Below are positions 14,189 through 24,788 of a stretch of 64,000 nt of DNA, piece after piece. The DNA lies in assembly GCA_024336345.1 (NCBI GenBank), contig JANFOG010000011.1, positions 186,001 through 250,000 on the forward strand, written 5' to 3'. The stretch is from Mariannaea sp. PMI_226 (Eukaryota; Ascomycota; Sordariomycetes; Hypocreales; Nectriaceae). The notes beneath the pieces are model-generated. The model had not been told where the DNA came from, ran no database searches, and was given only the letters and a program-made list of their open reading frames with translations. A program made the position numbers and the translations under genes. How positions within the stretch are numbered: the stretch's first letter is position 1; every line of letters starts with the position of its first letter.

Positions 14189-14302
14189 AAGCAACCCTTA
14201 TACTACTTAATAATACTGCTGCATACCGCCGCTGTCACCTAAAAGACTTTTCAGTCTCCAACACAACCTACCAACGCTTTTGCGCTCTATACCTTCACAG
14301 CC

Positions 14303-17300
14303 ATGGCTGACCAGAAGGCTGTCGGCGCTCCTGCGCTGAACACCCAGATCGAGACTGGCGGTTTCGACGAGAAGCGAGGAGATCAGAATCCCCCCAAGCA
14401 GCCCGCCGCCGAAGACGACGAGGAGGATGCGGATATGGATGCCCTGATCGAGGAGCTTGAGTCAGAGGATGGTCACCAGGAGGAGGAGGAGGAGGTCCAG
14501 CCTGGTGGTGGTCGCGTTGTCCCCGAGGACATGCTCCAGACTGACAGCCGTGTTGGTCTTACCGAGGCTGAGGTTCTTGCTCGTCGTCGCAAGTACGGTC
14601 TCAACCAGATGAAGGAGGAGAAGGAGAACTTGATCCTCAAGTTCTTCGGTTTCTTCATCGGTCCTATCCAGTTCGTCATGGAGGTAAGTCACTTTTTTTT
14701 CTCTCTCTTTCTTTCGTTTTGAGGTGCACAATGGCAGATGCGCCGTCGGCGAGTGTCAAGCACACTTTACACGACTCCCGCACTCAATTCAGTGCCGCAT
14801 CCAACGCTAGCACGCGGGACCCAATGGTTCGGCGTGGCTTCTCAGGAAACAGTTGCTGTTTGGCACAATTGGCGCTTTACTCTGACTTGGTACTGAGAGC
14901 CGGTATGGCCGGTATGCTCGCTCATTGCACAAAATTTTTTTTGCCTTTGCGCGAGTCTGGCGCATATTGCTAGCTCCACTTAAGTCCCACACAAGCTTCG
15001 ATGTGGACAAGTTTCTTGTGGATGGGTGGACCCAAGTGCAAAACAAACCAAAGCGGATCGCGTATCCTCATTAAATTGTCAATCAATTGAATGATGGTCG
15101 TCGCTGCACTGGAGATTGTGACGAGTGGGGACGCGAGAGATGCATCTGGATGCAGATTACGCCCCCACTGTTTCGAAATCCTTGCAGCAATCCACTTCTT
15201 CATCTGCGAGTGTTGTTGTGTTGTGCTGCTGCTTTGCGTCGGAAATTACATGCGCACTGGACAAGATAGACTAACACGATTCTGACAGGGTGCCGCTGTT
15301 CTCGCTGCCGGTCTTGAGGATTGGGTCGATTTCGGTGTCATTTGCGGTCTTCTGTTGCTTAACGCTTTCGTCGGTTTCATCCAGGAGTACCAGGCTGGTT
15401 CCATTGTTGAGGAGCTCAAGAAGACTCTTGCTCTCAAGGCTGTTGTTCTCCGTGACGGTACCCTGAAGGAGGTTGAGGCCCCTGAGGTCGTTCCCGGTGA
15501 TATCCTCCAGGTTGAGGAGGTAAGTTTTCCAATGCGACTCTTGAAAGAGCAATTTTCACCTGCCGTGACAAACATGCTAATGCGTTTGCCTAGGGTACCA
15601 TTATCCCCGCCGATGGTCGCATTGTTACCGAGGATGCCTTCCTCCAGGTTGATCAGTCCGCCATCACTGGTGAGTCCCTTGCTGTCGACAAGCACAAGGG
15701 CGATAACTGCTATGCTTCTTCCGCCGTCAAGCGTGGTGAGGCCTTCGTCGTCGTTACCTCTACTGGTGACAACACCTTCGTCGGTCGCGCTGCCGCCCTC
15801 GTCTCCCAGTCTTCCGGTGGCACTGGTCACTTCACTGAGGTTCTCAACGGTATTGGTACGATTCTTCTGATCCTCGTTATCCTGACCCTCCTTGTCGTCT
15901 GGATCTCGTCTTTCTACCGCTCCAACCCCATTGTCACCATCCTTCGCTTCACTCTTGCCATTACCATTGTTGGTGTCCCCGTCGGTCTTCCCGCTGTCGT
16001 TACCACCACCATGGCTGTCGGTGCCGCCTACCTCGCCAAGAAGCAGGCTATCGTCCAGAAGCTCTCCGCCATTGAGTCTCTTGCTGGTGTCGAGATCCTC
16101 TGCTCTGACAAGACCGGTACCTTGACCAAGAACAAGCTCTCTCTCTCTGAGCCCTACACTGTCGCTGGTGTTGAGCCCGATGACCTGATGCTTACTGCCT
16201 GCTTGGCTGCTTCCCGCAAGGCCAAGGGTATTGATGCCATTGACAAGGCTTTCCTCAAGTCTCTCAAGTACTACCCCCGTGCCAAGTCTGTTCTCTCCAA
16301 GTACAAGGTTCTCGAGTTCCAGCCTTTCGACCCCGTCTCCAAGAAGGTTACCGCTATTGTTGAGTCTCCCCAGGGTGAGCGCATCATCTGTGTCAAGGGT
16401 GCCCCTCTCTTCGTTCTCAAGACTGTCGAGGAGGACCACCCCATTCCTGAGGATGTCGACCGTGACTACAAGAACTGCGTTGCTGAGTTCGCTACCCGTG
16501 GTTTCCGATCTCTTGGTGTTGCCCGCAAGCGTGGTGAGGGTGCTTGGGAGATTCTCGGAATCATGCCTTGCTCTGATCCCCCCCGTCACGATACTGCCCG
16601 CACTATCAACGAGGCTAAGACTCTTGGTCTGTCCATTAAGATGCTTACTGGTGATGCTGTCGGTATTGCCCGTGAGACTTCTCGCCAGCTCGGTCTCGGT
16701 ACCAACGTCTACAACGCTGAGCGTCTCGGTCTTGGTGGCGGTGGTGACATGCCCGGTTCTGAGGTCTACGATTTCGTCGAGGCTGCTGATGGTTTCGCCG
16801 AAGTTTTCCCCCAGCACAAGTACAATGTCGTCGAGATTCTCCAGCAGCGTGGTTACCTTGTTGCTATGACTGGTGACGGTGTCAACGATGCTCCTTCGCT
16901 GAAGAAGTCTGATACTGGTATTGCTGTCGAGGGTGCCTCCGATGCCGCTCGTTCCGCCGCCGATATTGTCTTCCTTGCCCCTGGTCTCGGTGCTATCATT
17001 GATGCCCTCAAGACTTCCCGCCAGATTTTCCACCGTATGTACGCCTACGTTGTCTACCGTATCGCCCTTTCCCTGCACATGGAGATCTTCCTTGGTCTCT
17101 GGATTGCCATCCTGAACCGCTCCCTCAACCTTGAGCTTGTCGTCTTCATTGCCATTTTCGCCGATATCGCCACCCTGGCCATTGCCTACGACAACGCTCC
17201 CTACTCTCAGACCCCCGTCAAGTGGAACCTGCCCAAGCTCTGGGGTATGTCCGTTCTCCTCGGCTGTGTCCTGGCCGTCGGTACCTGGATTGCTCTTACC

Positions 17301-17796
17301 ACCATGTACGCTGGTGGTGAGGATGGTGGTATCGTCCAGAACTTCGGTAAGATCGATGAGGTTCTCTTCCTCGAGATCTCCCTCACTGAGAACTGGCTTA
17401 TCTTCATTACCCGTGCCAACGGTCCCTTCTGGTCTTCCATTCCCTCTTGGCAGCTTAGCGGCGCCATCCTGGTCGTCGATATCCTTGCCACCCTCTTCTG
17501 TATCTTCGGTTGGTTCGTTGGTGGCCAGACCAGCATCGTCGCTGTCGTCCGTATCTGGATCTTCTCCTTCGGTATCTTCTCCATCATGGGTGGTCTTTAC
17601 TACTTCATGCAGGGCAGCAGTGGTTTCGACAACCTCATGCACGGCAAGAGCCCCAAGAAGGACCAGAAGCAGCGATCCCTCGAGGACTTCGGTATGTTTA
17701 TCTTCTTATTCCATCCCAACTATGACCAGTCTGCTAACAATGCATCCAGTTGTCTCTCTCCAGCGTGTCTCGACCCAGCACGAGAAGTCTCAGTAA
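14303..17796 (+). CDS. pma1: Plasma-membrane H+-ATPase (P3A-type proton pump)
   Basis: Exons 14303-14683, 15289-15519, 15594-17691 and 17750-17796 give 918 residues, the normal length for fungal Pma1. The enzyme hydrolyses ATP to pump protons out of the cell and sets the membrane potential that drives nutrient uptake. Visible motifs: acidic N-terminus; TGES (229-232) of the actuator domain; the phosphorylation motif CSDKTGTLT with Asp376; the hinge TGDGVNDAP (630-638); and about ten membrane segments. The C-terminal QRVSTQHEK block matches the yeast regulatory tail, with Ser911/Thr912 in the positions phosphorylated on glucose activation. Codon use is strongly biased, as expected of a very highly expressed gene. 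Intron 1 is long (605 bp); introns 2 and 3 are 74 and 58 bp. The regulatory tail is encoded almost alone by the 47-nt last exon. Confidence 0.98.
14684..15288 (+). other. Long first intron of pma1
   Basis: 605 bp, with donor GTAAGT, a CTAAC branch-like site at about 15271 and acceptor GACAG. It is 8-10 times longer than the other introns of this gene. No snoRNA box pair or coding frame stands out. Long first introns in highly expressed genes can carry enhancer function, but nothing here proves that. Confidence 0.8.
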
Positions 17797-18342
17797 ATAA
17801 AAAGGATGGTATATATCCGGAAAGCCATCAGCCGGACTTTTCTCTTTCGCTTTGTCTAAATTTGATTGTACCGCTCATACCCGCGTACGGACACCTTCTG
17901 GAGTGTTTGAGGAGGCAGCTTTTCATATCCCTAGAGATCGTCTTCTAGACACTACGTAATGAATAAAGTAAAATAAAAATATATCACATTATCTCTTGGT
18001 GACATGGCTTGTACTCTCTGTAGTGGCCTAGCCTTCCTTGTTATGTCGGCTGGCCTCCATTCGTACTGCCGACTTTGGCGGGCGTGCCGTTTTTCTGACG
18101 ATGCAAAATGTCACGTGACACTATCGGCTCAAGACATGCATTTGGACCTTAGCACATCAACTCTCTTCCGTCTTGTTCTATTATCCCAACCTCAAATTTG
18201 AGGTCCATACTATATAAAATTAAGCGAATCCCTGGGACTTTTTCTCTATCCTATTGTGTCCTTACCGCACGCGGACAATAGCGCATTTTATTCGTTTCAT
18301 TGACCCGGCGCAGCCTGGGTTAGTGTTCTTCAACTCGACATC
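17797..18342 (+). promoter_or_regulatory. pma1 3' region and promoter of the WD40 gene
   Basis: An A/T-rich stretch with AATAAA-like elements near 17960-17985 probably ends the pma1 transcript. Downstream lies a perfect 12-bp palindrome TGTCACGTGACA (18109-18120), an E-box with matching flanks. About 90 bp further is a TATA-like TATATAAAAT (18211-18220), 123 bp before the start codon of the WD40 gene. CACGTG is bound by bHLH or bZIP dimers; the actual factor is unknown. Confidence 0.55.
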
Positions 18343-20058
18343 ATGCCTGCCAACATTCCAGGATACTATTATGGTATGCTGGTCTTAGACCCAGAATACT
18401 ATTCATTCGTGTTCTAATGTGAGTGGAAACAGATTCGGCGAAGAACAAATATTTCAAGATCGAAAAGAATCACTCGGCCCCTGCTAACGCAGCCTACTCT
18501 GCCGACGCAGTCAAGAAGCGAAAGCTGGAAGATCAGGCTCGTCACCAGGCTGAGAAACGGGCCAATCTTGTAAAGAGGCACATTAAGAGGCACGCAATCA
18601 GTCGGGATGTGGTGAACGGTGGACTTTTGACCCGTGAGACTGAAGTCCGGCGTGTAGCAGAGAGTGGTCGTGGTCGGATTGAAGACCAGGACATTGTTGC
18701 CACGGCCTGGGCACGGGGGGTGGTGCGCAAGGGAGTCGTTCCCTTTACATCTCATATTTGGAACACGTCCTATGTCAACATGCCATGCTTTTATGTTGGG
18801 GGAGAAGAAACCAGAACTGAACTTGGGTTGGTTTATACAAGTAAGCGCCATTGCAAAGGAGAAAAAAAAAATGAAGTATGATTGACTAACCCCGCTACTT
18901 CAAACAGCCTTGGATGAGGAATCATTGGTAGGAGCTTATATGCCTACCAATCCCAACGATGAGTATGTTGATCCACTCGTTGCCCCTAAACGGAAGAAGA
19001 CTCGCTCTCATAACTTTCTTTTTTTCTTTTTTAGAATTGAATATCAGGAGCATCTCACTGCCTCGTCAGCATATTCTCGATCGGTTTATCGAGAGCTGGT
19101 TCGATGTCCCCAGATGTCGTCAATCAAGTATCATGCGCCGTCGCATAGGGTCATCTTGACTTCCCGGGATCCCAACGACAACTGTGGCTTATACTTCTTC
19201 TCACCACCTCGGGACTATGTTGAGGACAAAGGCTATATTTGGAGCCTGGGCAATTGTATGTCAAGTGCACACCCATCAGCCTCTGTCTACGGTGCTGTTT
19301 GCTGACCCCACCTAGCGGACGTGTATCAGAGATTTGCCATTCCTCATGGCTCAGGGAACGAGCTAATTCTCCATTCAAGCACGCCCGCTCCATCTTCTTC
19401 GGACTTGACATGCGTCGTCGGGACTAACACCGGCCTTCTCAAAGTGGGCTTACAAAATGAACTATCCTGGATCACGCCAACAAGCTTTCCCAGAGGCACT
19501 CAATGTCCACGAGAGGTGTTTACACAAGACTTCCAGGTGGGTAACCACAGCGTCTTGTACGCAGGAGGTCGTCAGTCGCGGCTTTGGATGATCGACCTTC
19601 GATGCCCCATCGCGCAGGCGCCGTATTTCCGGACACGGAGCTCAGTTGACCATGTTCGAAGTATCAATTCGAATCAAGTGCTTGTGGCTGGCCTGCAGAA
19701 CTCGATGGCTCTTTACGACATTCGCTTCACAAAAGGCCGGCCGAACGAAAACATCAGGCCACTTCTCAAGTTTCCTGGCCACCGCAACGCCGCCCACTTC
19801 CATCTAGGCTGGGATGTCAGCACCCGGCTCGGCGTCGTTGCTGCAGCCCAGGATAATGGGACTGTGCAGCTCTTCTCGCTGCATTCGGGGCGCCGAGTCC
19901 AAAGCGCGGTAATTGGCTCTCTGACATCCGTTACCCCCCTGAAATCCCTCATGTTTTCACAGATGTCTGGCGAAAAACTCCCAAGCTTGTTCGTCGGCAT
20001 GGGAGGAACAGTACGTAAGTTTAGTTTTGGCGTTGAGAAGTTTGACGACGAGGCTTGA
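18343..20058 (+). CDS. DCAF4-like WD40-repeat protein
   Basis: Exons 18343-18373, 18433-18840, 18908-18962, 19035-19255 and 19316-20058 give 485 residues. The N-terminus reads MPANIPGYYYD followed by KNKYFKI, the PGYYYD..K.YFKI signature of DCAF4/WDR21 proteins. The C-terminal half is a WD40 propeller; LWMIDLR (328-334) and LYDIR (371-375) resemble the WDxR boxes that dock WD40 substrate receptors onto DDB1-CUL4. The inferred role is a substrate receptor of a CUL4-DDB1 ubiquitin ligase in the nucleus. A bipartite basic stretch (KKRKLE, near residues 37-42) could be a nuclear signal. Introns are 59-72 bp and each junction restores the frame. It lies head-to-tail with pma1 and convergent with the bZIP gene. 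Partner and substrate are unknown. Confidence 0.82.
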
Positions 20059-21055
20059 TAAAAGGAGGGAAAGGAGAGAAAAATAGAAGAAAGCAAGGAC
20101 ATGGGAAGGAGCAACGAGCGAAGCGTCGTTTCGAATTCACAGATGAAGAGAAGGGTTTGGTTTATTGGCTATGAGATGATACCCTTGGATAAGAGACGGC
20201 CTTTTTTTTTCTTTCTTTTGTTTCACAATGTTACAGGTAAAACAGGACAGTATTTACACTCAAAAAGCGTTTGATGAGATAATGGAATAAAATGATGATG
20301 AGACTTTAATTTATGTCAAGTTTCTACCTATCCTCACCATTTCCTAGCTTACAAGCTGCGCCGGCGGTTCATCGTATCGTCACTAGCGAATAGCGCTCAT
20401 GGGCCATTACTAGACAAATGAAGCTTCGTAAGTATTCAAACTTGCAACTTCTCATACTTCAAGCTGAGGCGTCGAATCTTTTGAAAATCCTTTTCCCCCT
20501 TGGGACATGGTGTGAAGATGCAGAGACAAACGATGCCTTTCAGGAGCAACACTTGAAGCAGAAATGTGGTAGTGTAGTATGTATGTATGTATGAGAGGGC
20601 GAAACATAACCCTTTTTTTGGATGTTTTCATCCCCTCTCCGCTTTTCACTTTTCCCCTTTCCCCTGAATATCTCAATTGAGCCTCGAAGCAGTGAAAGCA
20701 ATGTTACTCCAATGAAAAAAAAAACATTGGAAAGAAAGAGCCGAAAATGGGAAGAGCCTTCAAAGCAGCCCCGAGTTTGAAAATAGAAAGACAGGGTAGA
20801 ACAAGAGTGCAATCATCCATAACTACCCAGAAAAACGCCTCTTATCCTTGTTCCTTTACTGTTCCACCGACAAATAGCATTGCCTCCCTTTTCTCTGTGT
20901 TGTTTCCCTCAACCCTATGAACCGATGTTTTTTTTCCCCCGTGTACCACCAAATGGTATGAATAACACAATTTTCATTTGAAAAGAAAAGAAGATTGAAA
21001 AAGGGAAGCCTTTAATGGAGAGGAAGCATGGCAAAGCTTCGATAGTTTTATTCTT
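20059..21055. other. Convergent 3' intergenic region, no gene
   Basis: About 1 kb between the stop codons of the WD40 gene (+) and the bZIP gene (-). A/T-rich with T and A runs near 20200, 20718 and 20930, plus a short GTAT repeat near 20580. Expected to hold the two 3' UTRs. No coding potential seen. Confidence 0.7.
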
Positions 21056-23488
21056 TCACCGACTGGAGGTCGACCGTGGGGCAGTAGGGGAGCGAGAATC
21101 GAGGTTAAAAGTGTCTACGAGGGTAGGAAATGCCTTGGCAAAAGCATCTCCAAGCTTCCAGTTGTCCAAGTTGCGCAGGTGGCGCTCAAAGACGGGATTA
21201 ATCATGAGTTCATCGCCCTCCGGATTCTGTATCAGCGTGTCTGTATCCTCGTAGGGCCAAGACAAGGAAAGCGTGGTTGTGTAGGGGATGAAGAAGTTAT
21301 CGAAAGCGTACAGGGCAGGAGTGAAATCCCGTGACAGACGGTCACGCATACGTGGGAAGGGTATGTGATCAACCCAGGCCGGATGAGGTGTGTTGAGCTG
21401 CGAAGGCAATGGGACTATCCACTCGGGAAGACGCTCGTAGTTCTCCTGTGTAGGCGCAATCTGCCAACGCATGACGAGAAACATGACATAGAGGACGGCG
21501 ACACGTTCGGGAAGGTTGGAGATATCGGGAAAGGTGGATAGGATGTCGGTGAAGACTTTTGAGAGCGGGTGACTGTAGACGCTCTGGGCTGGGTTGAGAA
21601 GAGAAGACACGGATGGGTACCGCGGGCCGACGACTTCTTGGACGGATATACCGTCGGCAGCGCGTTGGCGGCGCTCACTGAGGAAATCTAGGAGGAGAGA
21701 GTCAAGGGGACACGTTGGCGCGGAGTGCTTTATCATTGCCGAATAATCGTTAATAATTTGGTCTGACCGAGGGGCAATGGGGAGGCCGGGTGTAGAATTT
21801 GGACCACCCGGAGTGCAGACACTCGGACCGGGACTTGGACCAGAGCTCACGCTCTCCGGTCCGAGGGGAAGCGGGTGTTGGTGTGCGAGATGGCTGTACT
21901 GCTGAGCCTGTAGTAGTTGCTGCTGCTGCTGCTGCTGCTGCTGATGTTGTTGTTGTTGCTGCTGTTGTTCGAAGCCCTGGTGCATGGGTTTCCCTTGCGG
22001 TCCCCAGCTCGAAGCTCGTTGGTGTGGGGTGTGTACCATCGTGTTGCCATTTGTCCAGTCGTGTTTCATAGGCAAGTGATGATATGCTGGTGTGTCCTGA
22101 GCGCTATTGATCCCACTGTGTATCCGACTGACCCGCTGCGTCGACTCAAGCAGGAAGTCAAGTCCCAGACGTTCTGGGCCTATGTCGAGGCTATGCCGCA
22201 GGTCGTGGCGTTGTTGGTTCAGTTGATGTGTAGCCTGTACATCTACGGACTGCATGCTCTCGGAGCTATGAGGGTGGGGTTGCCAGTGCTGCTGGTGTGA
22301 CTGCATGGAGGTAGGGCCATGGCTTTGAGGCGACGAAGCACTCCCCGGAGTGGACACATTGTTCATGCTGTCCAAGGGTAACTGGTTGGGATGGATTGGA
22401 GGAGCATATGTTTGAGCAGGTGAGATATAAGCTTGGTCGATGGCGACTATATAGAGTTATGATGTTAATGAGAATATGTCCATTGTGACGAGAGAACTAA
22501 TAACAACACCTCCTCCTACCTTGACCTATGAGTGGCTGGAGCATGGCCACAATGCCGGCCAACCGACGTTTTATCTCGACATTCTCCTGCTCCGCGGCCT
22601 CCTTGGCACGTATGGCGGCCTGGAGTTCCTGGTAAGGTTGTTGGTTGGTGAGCTCTTTGATGCGACGCTCCAAGGAGTCAATCTGGTTCTTTGTGCGTTC
22701 GCGGATGGCGCGTTGAGCCTCACGATCTGAAGAGCGTTAGGTTATGTATGTCCCTGACTGGGTGTGCTAATCTATTGGGAGAGGAGGCGCCACCGGCCGG
22801 GGGGATGGGGGACGAGGGTTTGGGTTGATGAGGTGTATCAGATGAGGAAAGAAGACAAAGTGAAAGGGCACAGGATGAGGGAACTGGTGACACTGAGAGA
22901 CATGATGGTATAATGTCATATTGGGCAATGAGACATAGAACAGTGGAATTGGTTGTTCATGAGACTCAAATCCCATATGCAGACATTCTGGTCATGGCAC
23001 CAGGAAGTCATGATGAGTTTGGCAACCAACAAGATGAAGGAAGGTGGAGTGTGAGGTTGAAGACAAAAAGAAAGGAAAGACACGAAAAGCAATGAAAGGC
23101 AAATACAACAACGATATAGGGATAAGATCAAGAAAGGCATAACCGATAATCTTTCACACACACACACACACACACACATACCGTTTGCTCGCTTCTTGGC
23201 CAACTGCTCAGGTGTCAGGTTGGCCACCCCTCGACTACCGGGCCCAAACTTCTTCTTCTTCCGAGTCGGCTCTGAAGTCTCCACACCGCCGCCGCCGGCG
23301 TCTGAGGTGGGAGCATCCTCGTCGGCAGCCTCGCGCTTGTTGTTACCGGAGCCGCCAGCAGCCTTGGTGTTGTCGTCGTCAGCAGCTCCCGGCGTGGGAG
23401 AGCCCACAGGGCCCCGTGCTGGGCCGGGGACGACGGCGGCGTCCACGCCGGACGCAGCGGCGGGGTTTGAATCGGATCCGGAACCCAT
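21056..23488 (-). CDS. bZIP transcription factor with DUF3425 domain
   Basis: Exons 23488-23182, 22726-22520 and 22446-21056 (minus strand) give 634 residues. The basic region (RKKKKFG, then KKRANDREAQRAIRERTKNQ split by intron 1) is followed by a coiled coil with leucine-zipper-like heptads (residues ~118-168). The usual Asn of bZIP basic regions aligns with an Asp here (NDREAQRAIR), as I recall for this fungal subfamily. A Gln/His/Pro-rich middle has a poly-Gln tract (~332-348). The C-terminal DUF3425 region contains LPEWIVPLPSQL and the following PHPAWVDHIPFP block. Likely a nuclear DNA-binding regulator; targets unknown. Intron 1 (455 bp) begins at a (GT)n microsatellite. Intron 2 (73 bp) uses donor GTAGGA. 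The start codon gives MGSGSDSNPAAASG; there is no in-frame upstream extension of similar quality. Confidence 0.88.
21913..21972 (-). repeat. CAG/CAA repeat encoding poly-Gln in the bZIP protein
   Basis: CTG/TTG triplets on the plus strand (CAG/CAA on the coding strand) give two Gln runs separated by one His. In-frame triplet expansion would vary the tract length between strains without breaking the frame. Confidence 0.85.
23155..23178 (+). repeat. (CA)12 microsatellite at the intron 1 donor of the bZIP gene
   Basis: Twelve CA units on the plus strand read as GT units on the coding strand. They start two bases after the GTAT donor core at 23181. Length changes could create or mask alternative GT donors. 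Confidence 0.85.
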
Positions 23489-24788
23489 TTGGAGAAACCG
23501 GAAGGGGGGGGACCAGCCGGAGGGCCGGAATGGGTGATAGTGCGTAGGCGATGAGAAGGGCGACGTGTCGTTGGCTTGGCAGTGCAGGTAGTAGTGGGAG
23601 CGGAAGTGGAAGCGGAAGTGGATGTGGTGTGGAGATTTGCTTTTAGCTAGAGAGCTCTCTTCCTCCTCCTCCTCTTCCTCCTCCTCGCTGCCCTCCCTCG
23701 CTATGTCTGGCTGCTCCGGAGGATAGCCTCACTCACTCAACTCAGGACTCAAGGAAACGGCTGTCTCCTCCAGCTGTTCTGAGCACCGGCCGGCCGGAGG
23801 CAGGGCCGCAAGGGTTGTGGGGTGTAAGCAAGCCCAACCTAGCCCGCCGGCCGTACAAGGTCGGCCGTCAGATCTTCCCTGATTGTGCGAATTTATCGGG
23901 GGCGCGCGTCTGGGGGGCCGGAGAGGGGGGAGGGGGGGGAGTTTGACGGGGTTGTGCCAGAGCGTCGAGAGTACAGTTGCTGTATGTACAGATTACAGGC
24001 GAAAAGTGGACAGGTGCAAGAATGGCGACCTATGGGAGGGGAAGTGTTGACTCATAAAGACCAGGAGGCCCAGGGAGGCGGCGAGTCATGACTTTGTTGT
24101 TCTCTAATTTTTCTAACCCGGATAGGGACCATTTTGTCACTGATAAAGTTTGGGCTGCTCAGGTAAGCAGAAGCTGAGCTTTTGAGTTACGTATTCTCCG
24201 ATTTTTAAAACACCCAACGTAACCAAGTAACCAAGGCACTGCAGTACCTATGCAGAACCTGTGCAAGTTGGTAGTGCTCCCTACTAGTTCTAGGGTCTCT
24301 TCGTATCACTGTTATTCTTCTATCGTTAGGCGGGAATATATAAAATACAAAAAAGCATGGCACAACATATCGCATGGCCCCGGTCTCTGAGAGAAACATG
24401 CAGCAATATCAATCAATCGTAACACTTTCCCTACTTCTCCTCTTCTGCGCTTGAGAACCAGAATGCCCATCTATTATGTACGTAGTAAATTCTCTCCCCA
24501 AAGCTGCCACGGCCTACACAAAAAAAAACCCCTTCCCTTTGCCGGTTGTTGATGGACAGATCTACCTATTCCAGTACAATGTTGTTCGTTACTCCACCCT
24601 CTTGGCTTCAACATTATCCCATCTTTGCCTGGCTTTCTCGCCTTTCGAGGCTTCTGTATAACTCTTTTTTTTTGTTTCAATCTTTTCCCGCCATAGCTTT
24701 GCCCACAACATACCATGAACTTGGGCGCTCTCTCGCCACCTTTGCATAACACCATCATATCCTGTACGGACCTTCTTTCCACCAAGCC
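23489..24788. other. bZIP promoter and NIC96 3' flank, no gene
   Basis: About 1.3 kb. Upstream of the bZIP start (coordinates above 23488) are GA/CT-rich tracts, including a CCT repeat near 23661-23690, and GC-rich stretches with CCGG repeats near 23790. Close to 24788 the sequence turns A/T-rich and should contain the 3' UTR of NIC96. No supported coding frame. Confidence 0.65.

Larger units (their letters stand above)
669..14302. other. 13.6 kb gene-free interval between nrd1 and pma1
   Basis: No open frame here has a recognisable domain or a convincing chain of splice-linked exons. The longest frames are about 130-175 codons, overlap each other on both strands, and look random in composition. 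The interval holds homopolymer runs (G21 near 5610, C11 near 9348, C14 near 10640), A/T-rich patches, GGGAA and TG microsatellites near 13220-13400, and GTAC-rich palindromes near 12083. The left end must contain the 3' UTR of nrd1 and the right end the promoter and 5' UTR of pma1. I see no transposon ends or coding remnants. Long non-coding RNA or distal control elements for pma1 are possible but not shown. Confidence 0.6.

Noticed and set aside
15246..17642. A 798-codon open frame antisense to pma1
   Set aside because: It mirrors the strongly biased codon use of pma1: third-position C/T preference removes stops on the opposite strand. Its translation is low-complexity (Glu/Asp/Gly/Thr/Leu) with no domain.
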